Assembly (NCBI GenBank): GCA_024281995.1
Contig: JAMWZW010000001.1
Coordinates: 1-64,000, forward strand
Direction of reading: 5' to 3'
Length of the DNA: 64,000 bases
From: Nitrosomonas sp.
Lineage (GTDB): Bacteria; Pseudomonadota; Gammaproteobacteria; Burkholderiales; Nitrosomonadaceae
This document shows positions 46,484 to 57,293 of the stretch, piece after piece. The notes beneath the pieces were generated by a model, which worked only from the letters and a program-made list of their open reading frames with translations, made no database searches and was not told where the DNA came from. Every line of letters starts with the position of its first letter. Within the stretch, counting starts at the first letter, position 1. Made by a program: the position numbers and the translations under genes.

Positions 46484-46642
46484 ATAAATTTATTTCTCTC
46501 ACGATAATTTTCCTTGAGCATTTCTGTACTAACACTCCACAGACATCAAAGTAAGCTATGGGTCGAATTCAGTCAATCAATGCCAGATTAAATGGAAGCT
46601 ATTTCGAGTAGTTTTTTAGTGCAAACATATCATGCATTCGCA

Positions 46643-47749
46643 TTATGGATAGGGCGCCACGGTGTTGTCATCCCGCGTCAGTAAATGCATCAGCTTGGGA
46701 TGAATAAAGAGCTTTTCCCGTCCCACGGTTCTTTCCTCCAGCACGCCGATGTCAACCAGCTGCTTGAGATAGCGAGAGGCGGCCTGGCGTCCGACGATGT
46801 TTTTTTCGACCAGGTTCTGAATCCGGCAGTAAGGCAAATCAAAAATCAGATCGACCAGTTCGCGGCTGTAGATTTTCGGTGCCGATTGTTTCACATGCTC
46901 AATCGTTAATCCTGACAGGTTGCGGATCGCGGCGATTTTGGCGGTGGTCCAGCGCGCCGTGTCTTCGATGCCTTGCAGCAAGTAGACAATCCAGGGTTCC
47001 CATGCCTGATTTCGTGTGACATCCAGCAGCAGAGGGTAATATTCGGTTTTGTTCTTGATGATGTAACGGCTAAGATACAGAATGGGCAGAGTCAGCAAAT
47101 CTTCCTGGATGAGAAACAGGCTATTCAGCACACGTCCGGTGAGGCCATTGCCGTCGGTGAACGGGTGAATCGCTTCGAATTGATAATGTCCGGCTGCCAT
47201 GCGAATCAGCGGGTCGATCTCGCGTGCTTCGTGCAGGTAGCGTTCCCAGTTGGCTAATTGAGAGCGCAGGAGGTTTTCGCCGATGGGTGGCGTATAAATC
47301 ACTTCGCCGGTTACCTGATTGGCGAGTGCCGTTCCGGGTACGGGTCGCACTTGCATATCCGTGCCCTTGATGCGCGTGCATACTTGTTCCGCAGTGCGGG
47401 TGTTCAGCGGGTGCTGTTGTAATGTTTGGAACCCTTCGAGCAAAGCACTGCTGTAGCGTAGGGCTTCGCGCGTGGCAGGGTCGGCATACTCGTTCGTGTT
47501 TTGAAACTGAAATAACCGGTCTGTCGTGGTGACGATGTTCTCGATTTCCGAGCTGGCTTGGGCTTCAAGCAGCGGCAAGGTATTGATCAGAACGCCTTGA
47601 TTGGGAATGAGTTCGGCAGCTTGCTTAAGTTCCGCCAGTGCTGCCCGGGCAGCGATGCATTGCTTGAGTACCGTGCGGGTTTCTAACTCAGTTGCGGGAG
47701 GTAAAAGCGGAAGATCGTTGTAGGGCTGTTCCGGGCGCCAAGCTGTCAT
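46643..47749 (-). CDS. Fic-domain protein with altered Fic motif
   Basis: 368 aa, typical two-part bacterial Fic protein: an N-terminal Fic_N region (NDLPLLPPATELETRTV), the Fic core with HPFTDGNGLTGR (about 195-206), and a C-terminal winged-helix-like region (SRYLKQLVDIGVLEERTVGREK). Fic enzymes transfer AMP or other groups to proteins. The consensus HPFxDGNGRxxR has Leu in place of the first Arg here, which normally contacts ATP phosphates, so activity may be low or altered. The segment with SEIENIVTTTDRLF may be the inhibitory helix. Often linked to toxin-antitoxin systems; here it is beside a reverse-transcriptase defence pair. Confidence 0.9.
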   Translation of the reverse strand: MTAWRPEQPYNDLPLLPPATELETRTVLKQCIAARAALAELKQAAELIPNQGVLINTLPLLEAQASSEIENIVTTTDRLFQFQNTNEYADPATREALRYSSALLEGFQTLQQHPLNTRTAEQVCTRIKGTDMQVRPVPGTALANQVTGEVIYTPPIGENLLRSQLANWERYLHEAREIDPLIRMAAGHYQFEAIHPFTDGNGLTGRVLNSLFLIQEDLLTLPILYLSRYIIKNKTEYYPLLLDVTRNQAWEPWIVYLLQGIEDTARWTTAKIAAIRNLSGLTIEHVKQSAPKIYSRELVDLIFDLPYCRIQNLVEKNIVGRQAASRYLKQLVDIGVLEERTVGREKLFIHPKLMHLLTRDDNTVAPYP

Positions 47750-47854
47750 GGTTTAATTTCTACATTTTTGCGACACGTTGTCAGTTTATGTCGCCCGTAG
47801 TGACAAGTCAACCAGATATGTCGCACAAACAGAAAATTTGCGACATATCAATAA

Positions 47855-48946
47855 TCATACATTGAAGCGGAAGTGCATCACATCGCCGTCCTTGACGATG
47901 TATTCTTTGCCTTCGAGGCGCATTTTGCCGGCTTCTTTGGCGCCTTGTTCACCGTTGTAGGCGATGAAATCGTCATAACTGATGACTTCGGCGCGAATGA
48001 AGCCTTTTTCGAAATCGGTGTGAATGACACCGGCTGCTTGCGGCGCGGTATCGCCTTTATGGATGGTCCAGGCGCGGACTTCCTTGACGCCGGCGGTGAA
48101 ATACGTTTGCAAACCAAGTAATTCATAGCCGGCACGTACCAAGCGATTGAGTCCGGGTTCTTGCAAATCGAGGTCGGCTAAAAAGATTTTTTTGTCTTCG
48201 TCGGAAAGCTCTGCGATTTCCGCTTCAAGTGCGGCACAGATTGCCACTACTGGTGCATCTTCGCTCGCTGCATATTCTTTTACACGCGTTAGCAAGGGAT
48301 TATTTTCAAAACCGCGATCATTGACATTGGCAACGTAAATGGCTGGTTTCGCAGTTAACAAGCATAATGGCTGCAATAGCTGTTGTTGCTCTTTTTCCAA
48401 AGCAAGTGTTCTGATGGGTTTGCCGTAATTAAGATGCGTCTGTGCCATTTCCAGCAAGGCACAAAATTTGATGGCATCCTTATTACCAGATTTAGCTACC
48501 TTGGATTCGCGCTGCAGTACTTTCTCGATAGTGGCCAGATCGGCCAGAGCCAGTTCGGTTTGGATAACTTCTATATCCGATATGGGGTCTACTTTACCGG
48601 CAACATGCACGACATTATCGTCGGAGAAGCAACGCACCATATTGACGATACCATCTGTTTCACGGATATTGGCTAGAAACTTGTTGCCGAGTCCTTCGCC
48701 TTTCGATGCACCAGCGACCAATCCGGCAATATCCACGAATTCTACGATGGCCGGCTGCACTTTCTGTGGTTTGACGATTTCACTGAGTTTTTGCAAACGG
48801 AGATCTGGCACTTCAACAATGCCTATATTGGGATCGATCGTGCAAAAAGGATAATTTTCTGCGGCAATTCCTGCTTTGGTCAATGCATTAAATAAGGTGG
48901 ATTTCCCAACATTGGGAAGACCCACGATTCCGCATTTAAGACTCAT
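47855..48946 (-). CDS. ychF: Redox-regulated ATPase/GTPase YchF
   Basis: Conserved Obg-related P-loop protein that binds ribosomes and prefers ATP. 363 aa. P-loop [17 protein letters not shown] at the N-terminus, switch region [21 protein letters not shown], specificity NVNDR (in place of NKxD), and the C-terminal TGS domain with [17 protein letters not shown]. It lies about 60 nt after pth, the usual pair. Confidence 0.98.
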   Translation of the reverse strand: MSLKCGIVGLPNVGKSTLFNALTKAGIAAENYPFCTIDPNIGIVEVPDLRLQKLSEIVKPQKVQPAIVEFVDIAGLVAGASKGEGLGNKFLANIRETDGIVNMVRCFSDDNVVHVAGKVDPISDIEVIQTELALADLATIEKVLQRESKVAKSGNKDAIKFCALLEMAQTHLNYGKPIRTLALEKEQQQLLQPLCLLTAKPAIYVANVNDRGFENNPLLTRVKEYAASEDAPVVAICAALEAEIAELSDEDKKIFLADLDLQEPGLNRLVRAGYELLGLQTYFTAGVKEVRAWTIHKGDTAPQAAGVIHTDFEKGFIRAEVISYDDFIAYNGEQGAKEAGKMRLEGKEYIVKDGDVMHFRFNV

Positions 48947-49003
48947 ACCTGACTCTCATAAAAAGAATAACACAATGATTGTACGAAAATTTTTACCGAA
49001 TTG

Positions 49004-49573
49004 TCAGACTCTGGTGTGCAATTTCAGCATAGCTGCTTCACAAGCACCTTGTGCAATGAGAGGCCAGACGTCCAGGCTTCTTTCAATGGCTTCATCAATC
49101 AATGGCGCTTCTTCTTTTCTCGGTTGGTGCAATACATAACCAACTACTGCATTACGGTCGCCCGGATGCCCAATGCCTATTCTTAATCGCCAGAAGTCCT
49201 GTGTACCCAATTTTGCTGCAATATCTTTGAGACCATTATGACCACCTAAACCGCCACCTTTTTTCAATTTTGCAATGCCAGGCAGCAAATCCAGTTCATC
49301 ATGCACAACAATAATTTCATCAGCTTGTATTTTATAGAACTGACACAATGCAGCTACCGATTGTCCGCTTCTATTCATATAGGTCTGCGGTTCCAGTAGC
49401 CACAGATCCATATCTTTCTGGCGGATCTGTGTGCATAACCCATGAAATCGCGCCTCCAGTTTCAGTGTTGAGTGTAATATTGCAGCCAATCGATCCACCC
49501 AATGAAAACCGGCGTTATGACGCGTGCCTTCATATTCTTTACCGGGGTTGCCTAATCCAACAATGAGCTTCAT
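49004..49573 (-). CDS. pth: Peptidyl-tRNA hydrolase
   Basis: Frees tRNA from peptidyl-tRNAs that drop off ribosomes. Start set at 49573 ([20 protein letters not shown]), giving 189 aa; the frame is open 13 codons further but those are atypical. Conserved catalytic His in TRHNAGF, and Asn/Asp/His sites in [19 protein letters not shown] and GGHNGLKDI are present. Follows rplY. Confidence 0.97.
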   Translation of the reverse strand: MKLIVGLGNPGKEYEGTRHNAGFHWVDRLAAILHSTLKLEARFHGLCTQIRQKDMDLWLLEPQTYMNRSGQSVAALCQFYKIQADEIIVVHDELDLLPGIAKLKKGGGLGGHNGLKDIAAKLGTQDFWRLRIGIGHPGDRNAVVGYVLHQPRKEEAPLIDEAIERSLDVWPLIAQGACEAAMLKLHTRV

Positions 49574-49609
49574 GGAATAAGGTAAGGCAATATCAGCATT
49601 TGAAACAAA

Positions 49610-49652
49610 CACAAAAACAAAATCTGCCAGTATTTATTAATACCAGCAGATT
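49610..49652 (-). terminator. Terminator between rplY and pth
   Basis: On the minus strand a stem AATCTGC..GTATT / AATAC..GCAGATT with a small internal mismatch is followed by TTTTGTTTTTG. It may partly separate rplY from pth transcription. Confidence 0.6.
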
Positions 49653-49686
49653 CATGTAATTTTTAATGTAATAACAAATGCGTTTC

Positions 49687-50316
49687 TTATCCAGCAGTTT
49701 TTTTCTCTGCATCAGTTTCTTCGGCGGAAGCTTCTTCAGCAAGTACAGAACGTGGGATTACAATTGTTACCACTGATGAATTATCTCCTCTTGTCAGCGC
49801 AACAATTTCTACGCCTTTAGGCAATACTAGATCACTCAAATGTAATGTGTGTCCTGCAGTTAATTGAGCCAAATCCACTGAAATAAATTCGGGGAGATCT
49901 GCCGGTAAACAACTGACATCGACTTCATTCAAAATATGAGAAACAATACCCCCTGATGTTTTTACGCCCGGAGAAATTTCTGCATTGATAAAATGCAAGG
50001 GTACTTTCATGTGTATTTTTTTGTTTTTATCAACTCTCTGAAAATCCACATGCAATACCTGCTGTTTGTATGGGTGCATTTGTATGTCGCGTAGTAGAAC
50101 TTGTTCACTTTTTCCTGCAACACTCAGTGACAGAATCGATGCATGAAAAGCTTCCAACTTAAGTTTGTAAAACAAATCTTTGTGATCCATTTCAATCGAT
50201 TGCGCGGCTTGTTCTCCGCCGTAAATGACTGCTGGTACTTTGCCAGTGCGACGCAGGCGGCGGCTCGCACCCTTTCCCTGCAGTGTACGCTGATCGGCGC
50301 TGATTTCAATTTTCAT
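49687..50316 (-). CDS. rplY: 50S ribosomal protein L25 (CTC type)
   Basis: 5S rRNA-binding ribosomal protein with the longer general-stress CTC C-terminal domain. 209 aa: N-terminal L25 domain opening [25 protein letters not shown], and the C-terminal TL5 part ([20 protein letters not shown]). A short acidic tail ([13 protein letters not shown]) ends it. The prs-rplY-pth order is typical of betaproteobacteria. Confidence 0.97.
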   Translation of the reverse strand: MKIEISADQRTLQGKGASRRLRRTGKVPAVIYGGEQAAQSIEMDHKDLFYKLKLEAFHASILSLSVAGKSEQVLLRDIQMHPYKQQVLHVDFQRVDKNKKIHMKVPLHFINAEISPGVKTSGGIVSHILNEVDVSCLPADLPEFISVDLAQLTAGHTLHLSDLVLPKGVEIVALTRGDNSSVVTIVIPRSVLAEEASAEETDAEKKTAG

Positions 50317-50378
50317 TGTATTGACTCCTTAGTGATGATTTGTTCGCGACCAAACAAACCGGTTAAAAAAAACTTAAT

Positions 50379-51329
50379 TTATTCCATGAATAACGAGCTT
50401 AGCGAGCTTTCATTACTAATGCGTAACATGGTTTCCGCCAGCAGATTAGCAATGCTTAACTGACAAATGCGATCACACGCCATTGCGTCTTCGCGCAAAG
50501 GGATCGTATCAGTGACCACTAATTTATCCAAAGCAGAGTTTTGAATGCGTTCTACGGCATGACCTGATAATACCGCATGGGTCGAATAAGCCAATACTGC
50601 TTTTGCACCGTGCTGTTTTAATGCTTTTGCTGCTTCACATAATGTATTTGCGGTATCCACCAGGTCATCGATGATGACGCACGTACGGTCTTTGACTTCG
50701 CCGATGATGTTCATCACTTTTGCTTCATTGGGTTTAGGACGCCTTTTATCAATTATTGCTAAATCACATTCAAGACGCTTGGCAAGATGTCGCGCGCGTA
50801 CGACCCCGCCAACATCAGGTGATACCACGATTAGATTCTGATAATTATGTTTCCAGATATCTCCAAGCAAAATTGGCATACCGTAAATATTGTCAACGGG
50901 GACATCAAAGAAACCCTGAATCTGATCTGCATGCAAATCCATGGTCAGTAAACGATCGATGCCAACCGTCGTGAGTAGATTGGCTACTACTTTTGCTGTA
51001 ATTGGTACACGAACAGAGCGTGGCCTTCTGTCTTGACGCGCATAGCCAAAATAAGGAATCGCTGCAGTGATGCGGCCTGCCGATGCGCGTTTCAGTGCGT
51101 CAACCATGACCAATATTTCCATCAGGCTGTCATTAGTTGGAGCACAAGTGGATTGCAATACGAAAACATCTTTTCCACGCACATTCTCAAGAATTTCCAC
51201 CATGATCTCGCCATCGCTAAAACGCCCAACAGTCGCACGTCCCAAATGAATGTTGAGATGCTTTACAGCATCCTGAGCTAATTTAGGATGGGCGGTTCCA
51301 GTGAAAACCATTAAGCTGTCATACGACAT
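50379..51329 (-). CDS. prs: Ribose-phosphate pyrophosphokinase
   Basis: Makes PRPP from ribose 5-phosphate and ATP for purine, pyrimidine, histidine and NAD synthesis. 316 aa. Motifs include [45 protein letters not shown] and the PRPP loop [13 protein letters not shown]. Just downstream of a tRNA-Gln and ispE in the same direction. Confidence 0.98.
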   Translation of the reverse strand: MSYDSLMVFTGTAHPKLAQDAVKHLNIHLGRATVGRFSDGEIMVEILENVRGKDVFVLQSTCAPTNDSLMEILVMVDALKRASAGRITAAIPYFGYARQDRRPRSVRVPITAKVVANLLTTVGIDRLLTMDLHADQIQGFFDVPVDNIYGMPILLGDIWKHNYQNLIVVSPDVGGVVRARHLAKRLECDLAIIDKRRPKPNEAKVMNIIGEVKDRTCVIIDDLVDTANTLCEAAKALKQHGAKAVLAYSTHAVLSGHAVERIQNSALDKLVVTDTIPLREDAMACDRICQLSIANLLAETMLRISNESSLSSLFME

Positions 51330-51481
51330 GTTCTTCTTAAGAAATGATTAATTGTACGTATTGCAAAGGAGAAACATGAATTTCTCCTATTATTTTGAGT
51401 CACTTATAGAAGTTGAAATTTTATTTATCTAATTGATTTAATCGGCTAACTAAATTAGATATCGTGCTTACAAAACCAACT

Positions 51482-51556
51482 TGGCTGGGGAGGTAGGGAT
51501 CGAACCTACGAATGCCGGAATCAAAATCCGGTGCCTTACCGCTTGGCGACTCCCCA
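51482..51556 (-). tRNA. tRNA-Gln (anticodon TTG)
   Basis: 75-nt cloverleaf on the minus strand. Acceptor stem TGGGGAG/CTCCCCA, anticodon arm CCGGA-TTTTGAT-TCCGG with anticodon TTG (reads CAA), T arm containing GGTTCGATCC, and an encoded 3' CCA. It lies between ispE and prs. Confidence 0.95.
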
Positions 51557-51567
51557 AAAACTTTATC

Positions 51568-52407
51568 TTAACTCCTGAAATTATAGATCGGATGAGAATC
51601 TAATCCTTTTGCTAAAAAAGCTTTCATGTTTTCAGGAACTTGCTCTAATGCAGCCTGTGCTTTTGATTCTGTTGGAAACTCAGCAAATACACAAGCACCT
51701 GAACCGCTCATCGAGACTATTGTAGTATCTTCTAGCCGCTTTAGCCACTCTAAATATCTTGCAATTTCAGGGTACGCCCGGCAAGTGACAGATTCTAAAT
51801 CATTACGTCCTTGCCAGACAGAAAAGGGCGGTATTTTGATAGGTAATGTGTTGCGTGTCAATTCCTTACTTGCAAAAATTTCTGCGGTTGATACGTGAAC
51901 AGTTGGTACAAGAATTAAATACCAAGCCGGTGGTAATTGAAGAGCAGTTAATTTTTCACCAATTCCTTCGGCGAAAGCATTTTGTCCAAAAATAAATATA
52001 GGAACGTCAGCACCTAATTGGAGCCCTAATTCAAGCAATTGCTCTTTATCTAAATTTATTTTCCATAATCGATTGAGTGCGAGTAATGTGGTTGCAGCAT
52101 CAGAACTGCCACCACCCAAGCCTCCTCCTATAGGAATCTGTTTTTGCAAAAAAATATCAACGCCTTGCTCCACGTTCATTTTCTGCTTTAATAACTTTGC
52201 TGCGCGAACACAAAGATCTTTTTCTTCTGGGACACCAGCAATGGGATTGTGCAGTTTGATAACGCCATCACTACGCAACCGGAAACTTAATTGATCACAA
52301 TAATCAATCAAGCGAAAAACTGTTTGTAATAGATGGTAGCCATCTTGTCGACGACCTATGACATGTAAAAAAAGATTGAGCTTGGCGGGTGCCGAAAAGG
52401 TATGCAT
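51568..52407 (-). CDS. ispE: 4-diphosphocytidyl-2-C-methyl-D-erythritol kinase
   Basis: GHMP kinase of the MEP isoprenoid pathway. 279 aa. N-terminal SAPAKLNLFLHVIGRRQDGYH, the ATP-binding IPIGGGLGGGSSDAATTL, and MSGSGACVFAEF near the C-terminus are all characteristic. Between lolB and tRNA-Gln, the usual place. Confidence 0.97.
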   Translation of the reverse strand: MHTFSAPAKLNLFLHVIGRRQDGYHLLQTVFRLIDYCDQLSFRLRSDGVIKLHNPIAGVPEEKDLCVRAAKLLKQKMNVEQGVDIFLQKQIPIGGGLGGGSSDAATTLLALNRLWKINLDKEQLLELGLQLGADVPIFIFGQNAFAEGIGEKLTALQLPPAWYLILVPTVHVSTAEIFASKELTRNTLPIKIPPFSVWQGRNDLESVTCRAYPEIARYLEWLKRLEDTTIVSMSGSGACVFAEFPTESKAQAALEQVPENMKAFLAKGLDSHPIYNFRS

Positions 52408-52442
52408 GTATCTAAAAGGATAGCAATAAGATGAAGAACTAA

Positions 52443-53120
52443 TTATTCAGAATTCCAACTATCAATAACCAACCTGATTTTTAAATCTTCATAGTGAAGT
52501 GATAATGTCCTGGGAAAAGTAGCAACATTGGGCTGTGCCGGCATATAGCTTAAATATTGAATGGTCCAACCATCTTGCCGTACGGCGATAACTTGATCTT
52601 TGTTATTTAAATCCTTTTCAGCAATGGTACTGGGAGAATGTACACCCTGTATCCAATATTGCAAGCCACTGAGTGGTAAGCGCCACCCCAGAATTTCTTC
52701 CGTCAAGCTTTCTGCATCGTTGGCATAAAATGCTTCAAGTTTGGTTGTAATCAAACGAAAGCCGTTATGATCTCTGGCTATTTCTGCTATTGCCTGACCA
52801 AGGGATGTAAATAACAAGATTTCATCGCTGATTGTTAAATGTTGCCAACGAAAGCTGCCAGAAAAATTTTGATTTCTGCTTTGGATAGATATTCTGCCAA
52901 GTAGATTAAAATCTGCTGCGGGTGTGGTTTGCGCATTTGCATCAGGTTCGATCACAATAGTTTTGACCGTAGTTTCCGGTACCATCTGATGAGTCGGAGT
53001 AACGCAAGCAGAAACACATAGAAAGAGACTGCCTAGCAGAATTTTATAATAAAGCGCTTGGCGATTAATTTTTAACCAAAACGATGGTGGTTGTAGGTTT
53101 CTCACTATTAAAAGTCTCAA
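52443..53120 (-). CDS. lolB: Outer-membrane lipoprotein receptor LolB
   Basis: Receives lipoproteins from LolA and puts them in the outer membrane; itself a lipoprotein. The lipobox is LCVSAC (Cys near residue 39 with the longest start). The mature part shows the LolB pattern FNLLGRISIQSRNQNFSGSFRW and the later GWRLPLSGLQYWIQG. The start is uncertain: the open frame begins at TTG 53120; a GTG lies five codons in, and the true start may be nearer the signal peptide. The lnt and lol steps for the lipoproteins of this window are thus both encoded here. Confidence 0.9.
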   Translation of the reverse strand: MRLLIVRNLQPPSFWLKINRQALYYKILLGSLFLCVSACVTPTHQMVPETTVKTIVIEPDANAQTTPAADFNLLGRISIQSRNQNFSGSFRWQHLTISDEILLFTSLGQAIAEIARDHNGFRLITTKLEAFYANDAESLTEEILGWRLPLSGLQYWIQGVHSPSTIAEKDLNNKDQVIAVRQDGWTIQYLSYMPAQPNVATFPRTLSLHYEDLKIRLVIDSWNSE

Positions 53121-53169
53121 GCCATTGTTTTCTCAATGATCATAAAACTTAATCTCGATTTATTTATTT

Positions 53170-53448
53170 TTAGTTATTGAGTTGTTTATTGGAATGTTGA
53201 TAATCAGGCAATATGATATTTAATTCCAATGTTTCCTGATTTTCATCCTGCTCGAAATTAACAGATATTGCATCCTGATCTACATTGACATATTTGCGAA
53301 TGACTTCCAATAGCTCTTTCTGCAATTGCGGTAGATAGGAAGGTTGATTGCGATAACTGCGTTCATGCGCCACAAGAATTTGCAATCTTTCTTTGGCAAC
53401 TGAAGCAGTTTTAGGTTTAGACGATCTGAAATAATCCAGTAAGCTCAT
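53170..53448 (-). CDS. minE: Cell-division topological specificity factor MinE
   Basis: Drives MinD off the membrane, so the division inhibitor oscillates pole to pole. 92 aa. N-terminal membrane helix [22 protein letters not shown], contact helix [12 protein letters not shown], and a C-terminal dimer domain. The start overlaps minD by 4 nt, so translation is coupled. Confidence 0.97.
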   Translation of the reverse strand: MSLLDYFRSSKPKTASVAKERLQILVAHERSYRNQPSYLPQLQKELLEVIRKYVNVDQDAISVNFEQDENQETLELNIILPDYQHSNKQLNN

Positions 53449-54257
53449 TTTTTTCCTCCGAAAAGCCTCCTGAGAAACCCTTGTTTGCTATCAATAAATC
53501 GATGTGGCCGCTCTTCTCCTAAATATCGCGCAACGACATCAGCATAGGCCTGACCCGCTTCACTTTTTTCATCCAGAATAACCGGTATGCCCGCGTTAGA
53601 TGCTGACAAAACTGATTTTGATTCAGGGATAATACCTAACAGTTGTAAAGATAAGATTTCTTGAACATCATCAAGACTCAACATTTCGCCTAACTTGACT
53701 CGATCGGGATCATATCGGGTGAGCAGCAAATATTCCTTGATGGGTTCTTCATTTCTCTCCGCACGCCGTGATTTACTGGATAGAATGCCTAACATGCGGT
53801 CAGAGTCTCGGACTGAAGAAATTTCTGGATTGGTGACGACAAAGGCGTCATCGGCGAAATATAGTGCCAAATTGGCCCCTTTCTCGATACCGGCAGGAGA
53901 ATCACAAACGATATATTGAAATTCTCTGGTTAATTCATCGAGAACTTTGCCGACGCCTTCTTGCGTTAATGCATCCTTATCACGCGTTTGCGAAGCGGGG
54001 AGAATGTATAGAAGATTACAGTTTTTATCACGAATAAGTGCTTGATTCAGAGTGGCTTCGCCATTAATAACATTGATGAAATCATAAACTACACGTCGTT
54101 CGCATCCTAGAATCAAATCCAAATTACGTAAACCTACATCAAAATCAATAACGGCTGTCTTATGACCTCTTTTTGCCAGCCCCATAGCAATTGCTGCACT
54201 TGTTGTTGTTTTTCCAACACCACCTTTGCCTGATGTTACGACTATGATTCTTGCCAA
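53445..54257 (-). CDS. minD: Septum-site ATPase MinD
   Basis: Membrane-binding ATPase partner of MinC and MinE. 270 aa. Deviant Walker [17 protein letters not shown], switch [26 protein letters not shown] and the C-terminal amphipathic membrane helix ([13 protein letters not shown]) are present. Order minC-minD-minE is standard. Confidence 0.98.
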   Translation of the reverse strand: MARIIVVTSGKGGVGKTTTSAAIAMGLAKRGHKTAVIDFDVGLRNLDLILGCERRVVYDFINVINGEATLNQALIRDKNCNLLYILPASQTRDKDALTQEGVGKVLDELTREFQYIVCDSPAGIEKGANLALYFADDAFVVTNPEISSVRDSDRMLGILSSKSRRAERNEEPIKEYLLLTRYDPDRVKLGEMLSLDDVQEILSLQLLGIIPESKSVLSASNAGIPVILDEKSEAGQAYADVVARYLGEERPHRFIDSKQGFLRRLFGGKK

Positions 54258-54283
54258 TTGAGTCTCCTTTGCTATATCTGGTC

Positions 54284-55051
54284 TTACGCGATTTCTTTAA
54301 TGATCAATGCATGGTCTTGTAAATATATCTGTACAGGCCCATGGTATGTTTGCTTATTTAAATCCTCACTGGTTTTATAATCCCCGGCGATTGAAATAAG
54401 CTCAGCTTGTAGATCAAAACAAAATATCCTTGCACTGGTATTGCCATGTACGCCTGCTAAAGCACGTCCCCTAAGCGTATTATAGACATGTATATTGCCT
54501 TCAGCCATGATTTCGGCACCTGCGCTGACTTGTGAGGTAATAATTAAATCACTAGAGGCATAAATGCGTTGCCCTGATCGGATCGGTTGGGTTACTAATG
54601 TTGATGTAACAGCTACGGGTGGAATCGGAGCAGGATTAACTGAAGGCTTGGCAACGGTTGTTACCGGCTGCGAGGAGGGTTGTGGATTCATTTCCGGTTT
54701 CTGTACATTTCCGGCGATAATCGGAGCACCTTGTTCGCGGACGGTATCTATTGGTATTGACAATGCCCGTGCTTGTTTATTTTGCTGATCATTACCTCCG
54801 CGAATGCCTACCGGGAAAAAACCTACTCTACGCAATAGTTGAGTGAGGTGAGTAAAATCCAAATCCTGATTTTGTTTGTTTAAATCACGCAAATCGATAA
54901 TGAGCGGGGAGTCTCTAAAAAACTCTGGTGCCAAATTGATTTTGGCATGTAGTGTTTCTTCAATCGCCGCCATGTCATTGTTGAAAAGAATTAAAATGGG
55001 CGCAAAAAAAGTACTACTTTTAAACTCAAGTACAGATGAAGTATTAAGCAT
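54284..55051 (-). CDS. minC: Septum-site inhibitor MinC
   Basis: Blocks FtsZ assembly away from midcell. 255 aa. The start at 55051 keeps the MinC_N opening LEFKSSTFFAPILILFNNDMAAIEE. A Pro/Thr-rich linker (about 118-155) leads to the C-terminal beta-helix domain (IYASSDLIITSQVSAGAEIMAEGNIHVYNTLRGRA broken by Gly turns), which contacts MinD. The first gene of the min operon, 147 nt downstream from the start of the region after the TPR gene. Confidence 0.96.
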   Translation of the reverse strand: MLNTSSVLEFKSSTFFAPILILFNNDMAAIEETLHAKINLAPEFFRDSPLIIDLRDLNKQNQDLDFTHLTQLLRRVGFFPVGIRGGNDQQNKQARALSIPIDTVREQGAPIIAGNVQKPEMNPQPSSQPVTTVAKPSVNPAPIPPVAVTSTLVTQPIRSGQRIYASSDLIITSQVSAGAEIMAEGNIHVYNTLRGRALAGVHGNTSARIFCFDLQAELISIAGDYKTSEDLNKQTYHGPVQIYLQDHALIIKEIA

Positions 55052-55198
55052 TTTTGTGGATTTTATCGAAACCCATGAGCAATTTGTTGATTATTCTGAT
55101 AATACTGATCAATTGGAATGCCAAGTATAGCCGATTGCATCAGAAGGCTGGTTTATTAATTTGTTTTAGTGGGATTATCAATCATCTTCAATCAGATA

Positions 55199-56935
55199 TT
55201 AGTCTACTTTTTTCTTTTTAATTAAGCGCTGCAAAGTTTCTACTAATACTTCATTATCTGGATCCTTCTCGAGGGCGAAGCGCCAGATTTTTTTTGCATC
55301 TTCTTTGGCACCTTGTATCCATAATACCTCTCCCAAATGGGCTGCAATTTCTGGATCGGGGCGGGCAGCATAAGCCAAATTCAAGTAATTTAACCCTTCA
55401 ACAATTTTGCCCATACGGTAATAAACCCAACCTAGGCTATCCATAATATAAGGATCTTCAGGGGATAATTCGACTGCTTTTTTTATTAATTTCAGGGCTT
55501 CTGGTAATTGCGCGCCACGTTCCGCGAGACTGTAACCCAGTGCATTATATGCATGGGCATTGTCTGGTTTAAGTTTTATTAATTTGCGCAGATCTTGCTC
55601 AAGAATCGCAAACTTACCCAGTTTATCCGCCGCCAGTGCCCGGTCGTAAAGTAACTCAGGGTAGTCAGGCAATTTCTTTAAACCGTCATTCAATAAATCA
55701 AATACTTCGCGGTGTGCTTTAGATCTTCGCAATATTTGAGCTTCTGCCAATATTAAGTGAGCAGTTTGCTGATCGTTGGAGGCAGGAAGTTTGTGTAAAT
55801 GTTCACGCGCTTCTTTTAAATAACCTTTTACAGCCAGCAAATCAGCATAACGTATTTGTGCAGGCAAATAGCGCGCGCCGCTTTTGACCATCTGATACGA
55901 TTCCATGGCTAACTCAGGGCGTTTGGTTTCCTCATAGATCTGTCCCAAATGAAAGTGGATAGCACTTGGATCTTTGTATCCCAAGCTAAGTGCTTTCTTA
56001 AAGGTTGTTTCTGTAATATCGAAATTACCTATTTCAGTTGCTAATAACCCAATGGCCAACATGATTTCTGGATCTTCGGGTTTTTTATCCAATAAAACTT
56101 GTAGTTGTTCTAATGCCAAATCACTGCGATCGTCATTAATGAGTAGTCGCGTGTAAGCAATCCTTACTTCATCAGCTGTTGGATACTTAGTTAAGTAATT
56201 TTGATAGAACTCGCTTGCATTTCCATTGGGGATGCGTTGCAAAATTCTGCCATTATGAATGGCGGCAATTTCCCAGTCGGGACGTAACACGAGCGCGCGT
56301 TGCATTTCTTCTAGCGCAAGTTGATGTTGACTAGCAAACCATGCAGCTTGAGAAATTGCGAAATGTGCTTCCGGTAAATCCTTATAGGGTTGAGAAAGCT
56401 GTTGAATTAATCTTAAAGTTGCCGCCTTATTGGAATTACGTGATAACAACTGATTGAGCTGCATAAAGGCACTCCCAACATTGTCTTTTTCTGAAGCGAG
56501 CAATTTTTCTAGATGAGGTCGTGCGGCATCTAATTTCCCTAGGTTTACCATCAAGGCCGCAATAGTTTGACGTGCGTCAGCCGAATCGGGCTCAAGCTGA
56601 ACCCACAACGTTGTTGCTTGTTCCGCGGCAACGGGATTGCCTGCATGTAAAGCAATTTCGCTGGCGCGTTTTGCAATTCGTGGGTCGCGCGTTGTGGTGG
56701 CCAGTTTGACGTAGCGATCCACAGCGATATTCAGGTTACCTCGTTGTAAAGCCGTTTCACCAATCAAAAAATCAAATAAAATAGGTGCAGTTAATTCTTG
56801 CTTAGGCAAATTAGCTTGACTGACTTCTTCCTGCTCAGTGGATTCTTCCGCCGCTTCTTTTTCCTTTGTAGTGGGAATCTGCGCACAAGCAGTCAAACCA
56901 CATAACAGTAATACACATAGAATTTTAAATTTCAT
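55199..56935 (-). CDS. TPR-repeat lipoprotein
   Basis: 578 aa. The signal ends in the lipobox LTAC (Cys at 17), so it is a lipoprotein, probably on the outer membrane facing the periplasm. The mature part is a long run of tetratricopeptide repeats, best seen at LKPDNAHAYNALGYSLAERGAQLPEAL and PEDPYIMDSLGWVYYRMGKIVEGLNYLN segments. Such proteins are scaffolds; in betaproteobacteria an equivalent gene usually lies next to lolB. Here minCDE lies between them. An acidic linker (EKEAAEESTEQEE) follows the lipobox. Confidence 0.88.
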   Translation of the reverse strand: MKFKILCVLLLCGLTACAQIPTTKEKEAAEESTEQEEVSQANLPKQELTAPILFDFLIGETALQRGNLNIAVDRYVKLATTTRDPRIAKRASEIALHAGNPVAAEQATTLWVQLEPDSADARQTIAALMVNLGKLDAARPHLEKLLASEKDNVGSAFMQLNQLLSRNSNKAATLRLIQQLSQPYKDLPEAHFAISQAAWFASQHQLALEEMQRALVLRPDWEIAAIHNGRILQRIPNGNASEFYQNYLTKYPTADEVRIAYTRLLINDDRSDLALEQLQVLLDKKPEDPEIMLAIGLLATEIGNFDITETTFKKALSLGYKDPSAIHFHLGQIYEETKRPELAMESYQMVKSGARYLPAQIRYADLLAVKGYLKEAREHLHKLPASNDQQTAHLILAEAQILRRSKAHREVFDLLNDGLKKLPDYPELLYDRALAADKLGKFAILEQDLRKLIKLKPDNAHAYNALGYSLAERGAQLPEALKLIKKAVELSPEDPYIMDSLGWVYYRMGKIVEGLNYLNLAYAARPDPEIAAHLGEVLWIQGAKEDAKKIWRFALEKDPDNEVLVETLQRLIKKKKVD

Positions 56936-57293
56936 GAAAAATCAAATTGCTTCTCAAAAGTAAAATAGAAGGTGCACTAATTCTGCACTACCATGAAACA
57001 TCAGCAAATTAAGTCCGTTAAAAAACTCATCGATTTATTCTTACCGGTTAATGCGCATATTCTACTTTTATATCAGCAATAAAGTGAACAAATAATTATT
57101 TTGCATGGGTATTGCGGTATTTAAGCTACCATGAAAAAGCAAAGTGCAAAAAGTGCGCAAATAGGTGCTGATTAATTTATGATAGGCACTTAGTGAGAGC
57201 AACATTAAATCATGAAAGTTCATGTCTTTATTATGTATTTTGACGAGAAGCGTGGGCTTGTAATGTCACAATATTTTTATTGTTCAAATCGGG
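56936..57293. other. Divergent spacer before lnt
   Basis: About 360 bp between the divergent TPR-lipoprotein and lnt genes. It must contain both promoters; no RNA gene, palindrome or small ORF I can support is visible. Confidence 0.4.
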
